Below are positions 22,304 through 34,444 of a DNA stretch of 64,000 nt, piece after piece. Below the pieces are notes generated by a model that worked only from the letters and a program-made list of their open reading frames with translations, did not search any database and was not told the origin of the DNA. The position numbers were made by a program, and so were the translations under genes. Every line of letters starts with the position of its first letter. The first letter of the stretch is position 1. This stretch comes from Hansfordia pulvinata (taxonomy: Eukaryota > Ascomycota > Sordariomycetes > Xylariales): the NCBI GenBank assembly GCA_006538405.1, contig BJKQ01000004.1, positions 1,364,001-1,428,000 on the forward strand, read 5' to 3'.

Positions 22304-23243
22304 ATGGGCAGCAGAACCGACTCCTCATCCCCCTCGCCCCTGGGCCCCGCAACCCGCCGGCTCGGCAACCTCGGCGACCCCGTCGACGCCCGTCGCCGCA
22401 GGTACGAGGCGCTCGTGTCTGCCGGCCGCGCCGCGGCGCAGCAGCAGGTCCGGGAGGGAGGCTCACGGAGCATCGACATCAGCACTCGAAGGGGCGCCAG
22501 CGGGCCTGCGCGCCTCCAAAAGAACCACCCCCATCACCATGGCGAGAAGGAAGAAGGCGGCGACGACAGCGCCGCCCGTCCGCAGACGCCTTCCTCCCAC
22601 CACGACGACGACGACGACGGCGACGACAGCGACGGTGGCACGGTCACGACTACGACCACGGCCACCACGCCGCCGGAGCCTCGCACGCCGCCATTGCAAA
22701 CAGATCGCGCTGCCGACCTGGGGTGCCCCAACGCTCCGCGCCGTAGTACCGTCGACAGGCTGGGGCCGGCGCAACCGCAGCAACAACCGCAGCAGCAGCA
22801 GCAGCACGATGCGAACCACCCACCTTCGACCCCACCGCGTCAGACAGCCCTCCCGACCGACACGCCTGAGTGCCCCGGCGCGCCGCCGCCGGCCCCGCGC
22901 CCGCGTTTCCGCGACACACCTTTCATGTACGGGGCCGGCGCCGCCACCGCCGGCCGTGGTGGCGAGGGGGAGGACATGACTTGGCTGTACGGTGAGTTTC
23001 ACTACGGCTCTGAGGGGGAGGAGAGTGAGGACGACAGCCGCCACTGCCAGCAGCAGGCGGCGGCGGCGGCGGCGGCGGCAGCGGCATTGCGCGGAGGTGA
23101 GCTGACGCCGGGTGCAGAGCTCTTCGGCGACGGCTGGGACGAGAGTAAGTGCCGCACCGACCTGCGACACCTGATTACCCTGGTCGACCTCGCTGCTGAC
23201 GATTGGTCTCCCAGTATTTGAGGATTCCAGCTTCATCAAGTGA
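22304..23243 (+). CDS. Unrecognised low-complexity acidic protein, 289 aa
   Basis: The model is join(22304..23144,23215..23243), 289 residues. The intron (70 nt, GTAAGT, CTGAC, CCCAG) is well formed, and splicing replaces a random tail with DEIFEDSSFIK. The protein starts MGSRTDSSSPSPLG. It has an Arg-rich helix-like LGDPVDARRRRYEALVSAG, Asp/Thr/Pro/Gln low-complexity middle blocks, then a more conserved-looking segment DTPFMYGAG, MTWLYGEFHYGSEGEESEDD, a polyalanine run and PGAELFGDGWDESK. No signal peptide or membrane segment is visible. The composition suggests a disordered, possibly nuclear protein. No function is assigned. An in-frame ATG upstream (22097) was rejected because it falls in leader-like DNA. 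Confidence 0.6.
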
Positions 23244-23663
23244 CTGCTCCGATGATGCGATGCGGGGCGGAAGCTGGCAGACCTTTGGAATGTTGTAGAG
23301 TAGTGAAATCGCGCTCGTCGTGGAGGGGCTTCCGCGGGCCCATCGTCATATAAAGGCATCGCCATCACTACTACGTGGTTTCTTCTGTCACATGGCGCGC
23401 GGCTTGCACTCACAGAACAATCTTACCTCTGATCGACGTGGGCAACCTAACCAGCCTGATGTCCAGCCCTCAGTCTGTGCGAAAAGAATAGAGGAGTTGA
23501 TCGGCAATAGGAAGCGGGGAAGGCTGCGGGTAACAGACACTTCTGTATCACATACCCGTGTGAACAATGATTCTTCGATTCTTGTGTCAGCATTAAGTAT
23601 CTAGACCGAACAGACAGTGCACGAGTTGCAGCAGGGAGAAATGCACCTTTCAAGCTCCGGCCT
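23244..23663. other. Convergent intergenic region
   Basis: Nothing recognisable. It should contain the 3' UTRs of the 22.3 kb gene and of the SART-1 gene, whose stops face each other. Confidence 0.6.
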
Positions 23664-25649
23664 TTATGCGAGCCGAACACCGGCTTCCTTTCGCTTCTTT
23701 GTCTGCTGCGCCGTGGCCGAGCTCATGCCAATGCTCTGACTGGCATCGAGCATGCTTTGAGACTCGCGCCGCCTTTCGTCCTCGACCTTCTTGAGAAGTT
23801 TGTCAGTCTTGCCCTTCCCGCTGCCCTTGCCGTGGAATTGGTGGCTCAGGTGCTTGAAGGCCTCCTTCTGATCCAGCGATCGGCCGTGCTCATCGTAGTA
23901 CTTGAGCTCGACGTTGGGCTTGTATCCCTTGTTGAACAGCTCGGCCATCTGCCGAGAGCTCTGCTGGTCGCGGATGGTATTCTGCTGGCGCGCCCATTCC
24001 TCCCGGTCCCGTGCCGACATTCTCTCCAGCCTGCCACTGTTGCGGTCGCGCTCTCTTTGGTCACGCGCGAGCTGCTCGATCTGTTCCATCTTGTGCTTCT
24101 TCTCTGCAATGAACAGGTCGTGCTGCCGGTATCTATCATTTAGATCGCCCGAGCCCGAGGTTGCGATCAGACGACGATCTCGGAGAAGCTGCAGCGCCGC
24201 GCCCACACCGGTACCGATTGTCTTCTCTTCGTCCACGCCAATCGCTGCGGTCTCTGGTTCGGCGGCAGCTTGGCCGTCTTCGGCTGTGTGGCCTTGGTCG
24301 ACCTCGTAGCCATCCCTCATCGGCTCGTCTTCGTCCGAGTCGTTGCCCATTGCCGTGACAGGCTCGTTGGCGGGAGTCTGCGGCTTGCGAGGCTTGCGTT
24401 CCTCGATATCCTCCTTTTTCAGACCCGAGACGAACTCGGAGGTCTCGTCAATCACAAGACCTGCAGAGGCATCTTCGTCTGCTGACGGATCGGGCGTCTG
24501 AGCTTCCTCCCGTAGCTGCCGAGCGAGATCCTCGGGTCGTGTGCGCTTCCGCTTCTTCAGCGCCTGGCGTCTTTGCGCCGCCAGTGTGGCTTGGAGGTCC
24601 TCGTCGTCCACGTACGATGTGTCCTCTATCTTGCGCTTCTTGCTGATGAAGCCATTACCCGAGTCAATTTCCATGGACTGGTCGTTTGGCGGGGGCTCGA
24701 GAGCAGGAATGTCGTTGTCGTCGTCGGCTGGTCGTTGGCGGGTCGCCTTGGTCTTCTTTTTCTTGGGCTTCTTCACCTTGATCTCCGATATGTCCAGATA
24801 GTCGGACGCAGGCTTGTCATCCTCAAGCACATCTAGGCTGAATTTCTGCCCTGGCTGCACATTGGCCTGGGCATTTTCGTCTTGAGGGAGAACCGTGTTG
24901 CCTTGGGCGTCGAGGGCAAAGGTTCGTCTCTTTTTGCCACCGATCTCCTCATCGTACTGCGCGAGGATGCTGTGCTCGCCATCGTCGGTGGCGTGCACGT
25001 CGTAGACCGGCTTCTTCTTCTTGAGTTCGATCTTCTCCTTGAGCTTCTCGCGGTCGCGCAGATCGACATTCTCCAGCTCGTCCGCGCCGTCTTCGTCGTC
25101 GCCCAGGACGTTAGAGTCCTTCAGGGTCATAATGTGCTCATCTCCATCTTCAAAGGCGGTGGACTCGTGTCCGACGGTGATGCCCTCGAGATCCTTGGAG
25201 GTGTACTGGACGGCAGCGGCGGCAGCAGCTTCCTCGGCGGCGATTTGCGCCTCGTATTTCCGGGCCTTGTCAATCTTCTTCTGGCGTTTCCCTTGGCCCT
25301 TGAGCCACGCCTTGGCATCTAGCTCGTCTGCGTCGTCTGCCTCGCCGAGGCCCTTGCCCTGGAGGACCTCCTGGCGCTTGGCGGCGTCGCGGGCCTTCTT
25401 GATAGCGGCGAGTTTCTCGGAGCGCTTCTTCTTGGCGGCCTCTTCGTCCTGAGCTCGCTTGTAGTTGGCGTAGGACGCGGCCTCGCGCGTTTCGAGGGTG
25501 CTGGCGGGCTCCTCGCCGTCGTCGAGGACTGGCGACTTCTCCTTGAACTGGGGACCGCCGCCGCCGCCGCCGCCGCCTGGCACGGGGAGGGGCTTCATGC
25601 CCATCGACACGCGCAGGCGGTTCATCTCCTCGATGTCCGCGGCGTCCAT
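23664..25649 (-). CDS. SNU66: SART-1/Snu66 family U4/U6.U5 tri-snRNP protein
   Basis: This is a component of the spliceosomal tri-snRNP. It is a single exon of 661 residues on the minus strand. Family features are an N-terminus on the pattern of short motif plus KPL, here IEEMNRLRVSMGMKPLPVPG. The protein is then highly charged, with long Lys/Glu helices (EAAKKKRSEKLAAIKKARD), KDLEGITVGHE, ILAQYDEEIGGKKRRTF, YLDISEIKVKKPKKKK, and the conserved C-terminal GVGAALQLLRDR, MAELFNKGYKPNVELKYYDEHGR, KEAFKHLSHQFHGKGSGK and KTDKLLKKVEDERR. The start at 25649 is chosen because upstream in-frame sequence contains a polyhistidine run made by an ATG/GAT microsatellite and is atypical. A glycine run near residue 24 comes from a (GCC)n tract at about 25557-25579. 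Confidence 0.94.
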   Translation of the reverse strand: MDAADIEEMNRLRVSMGMKPLPVPGGGGGGGGPQFKEKSPVLDDGEEPASTLETREAASYANYKRAQDEEAAKKKRSEKLAAIKKARDAAKRQEVLQGKGLGEADDADELDAKAWLKGQGKRQKKIDKARKYEAQIAAEEAAAAAAVQYTSKDLEGITVGHESTAFEDGDEHIMTLKDSNVLGDDEDGADELENVDLRDREKLKEKIELKKKKPVYDVHATDDGEHSILAQYDEEIGGKKRRTFALDAQGNTVLPQDENAQANVQPGQKFSLDVLEDDKPASDYLDISEIKVKKPKKKKTKATRQRPADDDNDIPALEPPPNDQSMEIDSGNGFISKKRKIEDTSYVDDEDLQATLAAQRRQALKKRKRTRPEDLARQLREEAQTPDPSADEDASAGLVIDETSEFVSGLKKEDIEERKPRKPQTPANEPVTAMGNDSDEDEPMRDGYEVDQGHTAEDGQAAAEPETAAIGVDEEKTIGTGVGAALQLLRDRRLIATSGSGDLNDRYRQHDLFIAEKKHKMEQIEQLARDQRERDRNSGRLERMSARDREEWARQQNTIRDQQSSRQMAELFNKGYKPNVELKYYDEHGRSLDQKEAFKHLSHQFHGKGSGKGKTDKLLKKVEDERRRESQSMLDASQSIGMSSATAQQTKKRKEAGVRLA

Positions 25650-27276
25650 GGTGGCGGTGGTGGGGAGGGCTGCTCCGTCGGGGTCGGAGGTTGGGTTGGT
25701 CTGGCGTGTGATGGGACTGCTGGGTGCAGGTGGTGGAAGCACCAGTCGGCGGAATCGAGAGTGTCTGGTATCGCAGTACAGAACGGCGCAAGAATTCCGC
25801 CGTTTTTGTTGTTGTTGTTGATGATGATGATGATGACTGAAGGTGGTGATGCTGCGCCGCAACTGCGGGAGGTGTGGGAGTCACGGTGGGCAGGCAGACA
25901 CGAGGCTGGACGCGGCGAAGCCTGACGCAGGGCAGTTTGACGAACGACCAACCTCAAACTGCAACGTACGAGTACCTATGTAGATTAGGTAAGGCAGAAA
26001 GTATCTAGGTATCTATCCACGGAGGTGGTGCCTGCATGGATGTGCACTTGACCTGCTGACCTTTCCCTATTGCGGTTAGCTCCACCAGTGGAAATGTGAG
26101 CCTTGTCCCGGCTGATTGGCGTATTTAACCCATCGAAAAATTCGGCCATGGCAGATTCTTCTCCTTTCCGTCTTCATCACATTTTTTTTCTACGGATCTG
26201 TGTCCGGCTGTCCTCTGGCCCCTCGGGGCTTCAGAGTTGACGGCCGCGGCATCTCGAAACCCATATGGAGCCATCACAGCTGCATGATGTCCGTCCGTTC
26301 GACAGATCCCAGAGCAACCAGTTCGTCCCTGAACCCCGAGATCGCCGTCAAAAGCTGAGCTCGGGGGACGAGGGCGTGCTGGCGCGTCATATTCCACTCC
26401 CCTTTTCCAAGACGATTCGTCCATGAGGTTGGGGCTAACCATGAGAAGCTACATAATTACCTGATAAGAGTGACGGCGTTCTTTCACTTTTTATTTTTTT
26501 TCCTCGTTCCGCTTGCCCGCTGCATCGTACCGTTAGGGTCGCGCGGGTCGCCGTGTGTCAGGGTCGTCGCTGAGTGCTCCGAGATGAAATGGAAGGCTGC
26601 GTACGAGTAGACGGCGTGCGTATGCTAAGAAGCGATCGTACGGATCTGGGATTCGTTTTCGCTGCGAGGATGCCCCCGGTCACGGTGACTGTGAACCCGC
26701 CGCCGCCTCCTTGAAGCACCCGGTAGAGCACGTCCGAATCTCGGCTGCAGCCGCCGCAGGCGTCTTCCTCGGCACGGCGGGATTCACGTGACAGTCGCCG
26801 GCCCTCGATGCAACGACAGACTGGTGATTCAACACAAAGACTCGAGTTGAGTGCGGAGTGAGGTGCTTCCGTTTGCCCACCCTTAGGCGCCTTGCGGTAA
26901 GGTAAGCCTGGAGCCGGTCGTCCAGATGCCAAGCAGTAGAGACTGCGAGGAGAACGGCTGTGTACCTGCCTTAGGTAGTCATAGTCTCGCAGTCTCGCAA
27001 TCAGCTTGCAACCAGCTCCTTCGAGACATAATATGTAGTGCCCGTGTGTGTTGCCTCGGCGTGTTGAACGGAGCAGTGTGCTCTGCTACCTATTGTCTCT
27101 CAACCTACCTAGCGAAAAGGCCGGTCCGGCATGGCTACGAGCAACACCTACTCCCTTCCCCTTCCAAGTTACCTACCTCCTCCACCTAACGTAGGTGTTT
27201 GAACAAGTGCACGTATTCGTACACGTACAGTATGGATGGTACCCTGGAAAGTTCCGGTGAAGGCCTGCAACCCACC

Positions 27277-27306
27277 CATCCATCCATCCATCCATCCATC
27301 CATCCA
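27277..27306. repeat. (CATC)n microsatellite
   Basis: About seven and a half perfect CATC units in intergenic DNA. Confidence 0.9.
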
Positions 27307-27807
27307 CCCGTAAGCTTCCCCGCATTTCGCGAGACGTGGGCAGCTGATCCGGCTCGCCTCCCGCCGACGCGACACGTGAGCGCCTACCTTAAGTATGTAA
27401 GGTAAGGTATAAACAAGTTACAGAGTCCAGACAGGTACCTTTTGACTCGCGCGGGCGTAATAGGTATGGAAGCCGGGCCAGCACCTTCCGCTTTTCCTCG
27501 GTGGTGGTGTCCCCGAATCACATCATCACCATGATCTATCTGCCCACCTGCACGTACCTTACCTAGTACCTACCTTACCTATGGTTTCAATCCTTTAGTA
27601 TAGGCAGTGTCCGGATGGTGGTAGCAAGTAGGTAATAAGAGAAGCTTTCATGCTCTGGCCCTTCCCTTCCCTCGCGAACCCGGACTTGTTTCCTGAAAGA
27701 GGCGGCGGGCACGGGCTGATTGGCCGCCTGTTCGCTGCGAGGCTTCGAGGGCGGCCCGACTCGTCCCTCTCCGGCTCTCATCGCCGTCTCGACAGCCTAC
27801 AGCACCA

Positions 27808-27851
27808 CCCTCTCGCCATCGCGAACCCTCTCGCCATTGCGAACCCTCTCG
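27808..27851. repeat. 18-bp tandem repeat, 2.4 copies
   Basis: An 18-base unit beginning CCCTCTCGCCAT is repeated at 27808 and 27826 with one difference (CATCGCG versus CATTGCG), then an 8-base partial copy to 27851. Confidence 0.85.
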
Positions 27852-27947
27852 TCTAGACCCCTCGACAGCTCAGCCCTACCTAGAAACCTGCTTTGCCAAG
27901 TATCCTCACATCATAATATCCTTAACCAATAGCTCCCCTGCACCCTG

Positions 27948-27975
27948 GTCGTCGTCGTCGTCGTCGTCGTCGTCG
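27948..27975. repeat. (GTC)n microsatellite
   Basis: About nine GTC units in intergenic DNA upstream of the glucoamylase. Confidence 0.9.
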
Positions 27976-28273
27976 CCCCGCCACCAACGGCCGGCAGTGC
28001 CCCGACCGAGTGAGTACTCGTATACCTTGGGCACACCCGAGGTGGCCAATCTCGCCTGTCACGCGCCGCAGCTTGACGTCTGCTACGCTCCCCCTCCGGA
28101 GCCATCGCATCGAGTCGGCCCTATACCAAGCCACCGAGTGCCATCGTTGCGGGCATTCCCCATAGGCAGCCGGTGATGTGGCGTGTTCCGGGGAGGCGAG
28201 ACCTCACCACAAGTTCCGGGAGGGGGATGACTACTAACAAAGGTGTTGCGTGTTTAGGTAGCCGGCGAACCCC

Positions 28274-28281
28274 TACAAATA
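28274..28281 (+). promoter_or_regulatory. TATA-like box of the glucoamylase gene
   Basis: TACAAATA lies 104 bp upstream of the chosen ATG at 28385, a usual spacing for a fungal secreted hydrolase gene. A CCGGGG site that fits the CreA consensus lies 86 bp further upstream. Confidence 0.4.
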
Positions 28282-28384
28282 CCAGCCCAAGATGGATTTC
28301 ACACAGCTGCATTCACCGCTTCAGCCCCCCTTGAATAGCACGTCAACTTCTTTTTTTTCTTCTTCCGTCCTTATCCAGCCAGCA

Positions 28385-30581
<2,197 letters not shown>

Positions 30582-31362
30582 GTTGTTGTTGCGGCGGTGG
30601 CGGCGGGGAGGTACAAGGGGAGAGGTATGTGGTGCGTGCAAAGGCAAGGGGACAGTGAGTGCATGTGAAAGAGGAGGGCCGTATACGTGGGAATCGGCTG
30701 TGGGAGATTCTCTACCCTAATGTTGGATACTTGGTACCTACTGCCTTTCGCTTCGCGTGATTCCGGGGCAACAGATTGAAACTTTGACGTGCAGGCGGGC
30801 TTTTCTCACTGGGTTGATTCGTCATTGGGAAGTGTGCCTGTAGAGTCTCATCCATATCACTACTACCTATACCGATGGGGCCGCTGCTTATCGGGCTGCC
30901 AGGTCCAGGCGTCATTCCTTGGTGGCCAGTCTCCTTTACAGGACAGGACGGCAGTGGGGGGCACGAGACTTGTCGAAACAGGCGAGCAGACTTTCACTGG
31001 TGGGGCTCTCTTGCACACTTCCATGTCCATGGGTAGGCCAGATAGAGGTAGGTAGGTAAGGTAGGTATAGCTTCCATGAGTAGGTAGGTAGGTACTTTTA
31101 CCTTTGGCGCTGGCAAGGTTCCCCTATTCATCTGTGGACAGCACCTGTCGGATATCAGCCTCTCGGGTAATGCGCCGATATCGGCGGGACATCTTCATCC
31201 GCCTACAGAACTGACTCTCTGGTACAAAGTTGACTGCCGGCTTCCCAGAGTGTGCGTGGGACGGTGATCTTGTTTGGCGAAGGGGAGGGGGGTCCGAGTC
31301 TTTTTTTCCCTTCCCCGTGGCCGGTGCCCGTTGGCCCGCCGACCTTTTGGCACCTACCTAAC
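30582..31362. other. Convergent intergenic region
   Basis: No gene is supported. It lies between the glucoamylase stop and the riboside-kinase stop. A dense TAGGTAGGTA cluster lies at about 31045-31100. Confidence 0.6.
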
Positions 31363-32625
31363 CTACCGCCCGCTCGCGTAGAAGACCTCCTCGGCCCTGC
31401 GCATGAGCGTGTCGACGGCCCAGCGCAGCGTCGTGTCCATGTCGACGTCCGGGCCGCGGTCGGCCTGCGCCTCTACGCGCAGCTCGCGCAGCCGCGCCTC
31501 GTCGAGCCTGATGATGGTGTTGTTGCTCTCGTCGGTCTTCTGCTCTTCTTCCCCTGCTCTTCCTCCTCCTCGCCGCCGCCGCCGTCAACCCTGCCGCCCT
31601 CGAAGAGCCACGCGTGGTGCGCCGCGTAGCTCGGCCACACGACGTCGTCCATGTAGCCCGGCGGGTCGGCCCAGAAGCCCGTCTCGCCGCCGCCGCCCCC
31701 ATTGTTGTTGTTGTTGTTGTTGTCTGCGTCGCCGGCGCCGGCGGTGACGTAGCCTCCCCTCGCGGACCGGCGGGCCGTTGCCGCGCCGCGGCTGGCGCGC
31801 AGGAACAGGCCGAAGTCGAGGTGGGCGGCGGACCGGGCCGCGGTGGCCGGGGTGTAGAGGAGGAAGCCGTCCAGGAGCCAGATGCGGCAGCGGCGGCGGC
31901 GGGATGATGGGGTGGTGGTGGCAGTAGTAGTGATGGTGGTGACATTGTCGTTGTCGTCGTCGTCGTCGTCGACTACTAGAAAGTGGCCCGGCTGCCCCGG
32001 GGCCGTCCAGGCGGCGACGCGCTCACGCATGGAGGCCACGGTGGACGGGCTGACGGGGGTCTCGCCGACGGCGTTCTGGTCTTCTATCGAGTTGACGAAG
32101 GGCTGTGGGGCCGTGCCGCGTGTCGGGGGGAGAGGAGGGAGGTTAATTGTTAGTTTTTGTGCGTGGGGGATTATATTAATTTTTTATTATTTTTATTTGA
32201 AGGAAAACACGAAGACGGAACGGGAGACATGGAATCCATCACGACGGGAAACTCACCGGAAAGGTGCCGTGGGCGCGGATGTGCAAGAGAGCGCGCTCGA
32301 GGTCCGGCAGCGAGAGGGACTCGGGAGAGTCCCAGTCGACGACGCCGTTCTTCATCGGCAGCCTGCGCAGAGAGGGAGACAAGGGGCGGGGAGCGGGGGT
32401 TCGTCAGGCTCGCCGCTTTCTCTCTCTCTCTCTCTCTCTCTTTCGGGGAACGGCGTTGCGGGAGACAAAAACACTCAAAACTCACTCGGACTCGGGCTTG
32501 AAAAAGTCGTCCTGGTGCAGGACCAAGGTGCCGGGGAAGATGTCGCGGAGCAGGCGGGCCAGGGTCGTCTTGCCGCTCGACGAGGCGCCGCTCACGCCGA
32601 CGAGGATGGCTTTTCTGTCGGCCAT
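31363..32625 (-). CDS. NRK1: Nicotinamide riboside kinase-like P-loop kinase, one frame break
   Basis: The enzyme phosphorylates nicotinamide riboside (and nicotinic acid riboside in known members) for NAD salvage. The minus-strand model is exons 32625-32486, 32362-32257 and 32102-31363. The N-terminal P-loop reads GVSGASSSGKTTLARLLRD (residues 10-28), followed by LVLHQDDFFKPESELP, VDWDSPESLSLPDL, and in exon 3 IWLLDGFLLYTP and DPPGYMDDVVWPSYAAHHAWLF, all typical of Nrk1. Introns use GTGAGT and CAG; intron 1 holds a (CT)n tract. Exon 3 has unusual Asp/Thr and Asn/Gly-rich insertions encoded by triplet repeats. The frame breaks at the C run 31551-31554; adding one base gives NNTIIRLDEARLRELRVEAQ, then TTLRWAVDTLM, and a stop at 31363, 328 residues in all. 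Assignment to Nrk rather than uridine kinase rests on the FFKP and YMDDVVWP blocks. Confidence 0.83.
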
Positions 32626-33198
32626 TGTCGTGTCGTGTCGTACTGGGTCGGGGGGCGGGGGCTGGTGATGGTGATGATTTGCTGCTGGAGGTCCTGGGTC
32701 GACGGGTGTCGATGTCTGATGGCAGTGGAAAGAAAGATATCACTTGAATTACAGGTAGGTACCTCTGTGTTGGCAGGTGAGGTGGGCTGTTCTGTTGGTG
32801 GGTTGTCTGTCGCCCGTCGCGTCATTTGGGAACTCGGGCCGCGCGGGGCTGCTGAACACGGCGCCGAAAAAGCGGGCCGGTCCGTTTCGCTGCCATCGCT
32901 CGGAGTACGCCTCTTTCTCGGCACGGACACCTCTTTCTCCGCGTTCAAGGTATCATTGGTAAGAGAGAATCGGAGGTAAGGATTCGGGAAATACAAAGCA
33001 CCTCACTTGGAAGATGATGTAGCCGCAGTCTAAGCAGACACAGCCGGAAGTAATACTGATACCTACATGTTGTCTGCTCAGTGAACACAATCTCCACGTC
33101 TTGCCCTGCGAGGGTCAAGCAGGTAGGTTATCATGAAGTCAAGCTGGATTTTATCAATCTTCCTTGTCATTTTTCTTCTTCTTGCTTTTACCGTCTAC
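32626..33198. other. Intergenic region between two minus-strand kinase genes
   Basis: No gene is supported. It contains the promoter of the riboside kinase and the 3' flank of the fructosamine-kinase-family gene, with a TAGGTACCT motif near 32755. Confidence 0.6.
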
Positions 33199-33367
33199 TT
33201 ATGCATATTTCGAGTTCAACCTCTTCATAATAGACATGGCGCCACTCCTGTAGCCACCACCAAACATGGCCCAGTGGTTCAGATGGTGATACCTGAAAAC
33301 GTCCCTGGATTAGCAGACTCTCCCAAAGCCACGAAGAAAACGACACACAGACACACACACACACACA

Positions 33368-33401
<34 letters not shown>

Positions 33402-34444
33402 GATGGGGCGTCACTCACAATTCGTACAGCTGCACGCGGTCCGCCCACTCGTCCTTGGGCTCGGCCTTGGGCACCAGGCTCTCGTACTCCTTCCAGAAGC
33501 TCGAGCCGAACCCGCCAAACATCTTCATGATGCCCAGCTCGAACTCCGAGTGCCCGTAAACGCACGACGGGTCGAAGACGACCTCCTCGACGCCGCCGCC
33601 GCCCTCCTCCTGGCCGCCCCGGATGATGCCCCGCCCGTGGTTGCCGGCCCACAGGTCGCCGTGGACCACGACGGGCACGACGGGCTCCAGGCGGCCCTCG
33701 CCCAGCAGGCGGGGCACGGTGGCGCCGGCCGTCCGCTCGACCTCGTGCGCCAGCGCGGCGTCGGGCCCTTGGGCGCGGAGGCCCTGGCGCAGGATGTGGC
33801 GCAGGCGGCTGTTGGCGTAGAAGTCGGCCCACGAAGGGTTCCACGCGTTGTCCTGCGGCGACGACCCGCAGCACGTGCCGACGGGGAAGCCGTACACCGG
33901 CCGGTCGTGGCCCTCGGGGATCGGCGCCGGCGTCGTGTGCAGCCTGGCCAGCTTCTCCGCCAGCGTGCCGCCCGAGCCGGCGGGGCCCGAGTTGCCCAGG
34001 TCGAGGAAGTCGGTGGCCATGAAGAAGGTGTCGGGGTCGTTGCGGAACGCGCCGTGGGCGTAGGACCGGGGGCAGAAGGAGGGCACGGAGCGGTGGATGG
34101 CGTTCAGAGAGGCATGTTCGCCTGCGAAGAAGAGTCAGCCAGGTTGCAGTAGATGTGGGCGCGGAATACGGGTGGTTGGGGAGAGAAAGAGAGAGAGTGT
34201 GTGTGTGTGTGACGAGAGGGACGAGAGAGAGAGAGAGAGACGAGAGAGACGACTGACCCTTAAACATGAGGTCCGAATCGGGGCCCTTGCCGGTCTTGAC
34301 GAAAAAGTTCTTGTCCTTGCCGTCGACGACCGAAGTCAGCTTGAAGGTCGAGGCGAAACCGGAGCCGCCATGGGAGGCGATGGAGGTGACGTCGGGGTCG
34401 AGCGCGAGGGCCTCGAGGATGGCGGGGTCGACCTGGGGAGACAT
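33199..34444 (-). CDS. Fructosamine/ketosamine-3-kinase family protein
   Basis: Members phosphorylate sugar adducts on protein amines, which leads to their removal (deglycation). The minus-strand model is exons 34444-34258, 34121-33419 and 33292-33199, 327 residues. Motifs are GGSGFASTFKLTSVVDGKDK with NFFVKTG (nucleotide-binding region), EHASLNAIH, FFMATDFLDLG, LHTTPAPIPEG and YGFPVGTCCGSSPQDNAWNP. VVVHGDLWAGN follows at about residue 213-222 (catalytic-loop aspartate), then VVFDPSCVYGHSEFELGIMKMFGGF and the C-terminal YHHLNHWAMFGGGYRSGAM. All introns fit GT-AG; intron 1 starts GTCAGT and intron 2 GTGAGT. Both introns carry GA/GT or AC/TC compound microsatellites in opposite orientation. It lies head-to-tail with the riboside kinase gene. 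The small C-terminal exon is confirmed by the conserved HHLNHWAMFGGGY block. Confidence 0.92.
33350..33398. repeat. (AC)n(TC)n compound microsatellite in intron 2 of the kinase gene
   Basis: On the plus strand about 21 bases of AC (33350-33370) run directly into 28 bases of TC (33371-33398), all inside intron 2 (33418-33293). Confidence 0.92.
34181..34241. repeat. (GA)n(GT)n(GA)n compound microsatellite in intron 1 of the kinase gene
   Basis: On the plus strand 34181-34197 is GA-rich, 34198-34211 is GT, and a second GA tract lies at about 34226-34241, all inside intron 1 (34257-34122). The GA-GT order is the reverse complement of the AC-TC tract in intron 2. Confidence 0.9.

Larger units (their letters stand above)
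25650..28384. other. Intergenic region with several simple repeats
   Basis: About 2.7 kb with no supported gene. It includes an (ATG)n tract around 25812-25833, (ATCC)n at 27277-27306, an 18-bp tandem repeat at 27808-27851 and (GTC)n at 27948-27975. TAGGTA-type motifs lie near 25975-26010, 26965-26975, 27395 and 27555-27585. A TATA-like TACAAATA at 28274-28281 and a CCGGGG box (CreA-like) at 28188-28193 lie upstream of the glucoamylase. Confidence 0.55.

Noticed and set aside
25650..25862. An upstream extension of the SART-1 gene to 25862
   Set aside because: The extra 71 residues contain polyhistidine from a trinucleotide repeat. The downstream ATG gives the family-typical N-terminus.
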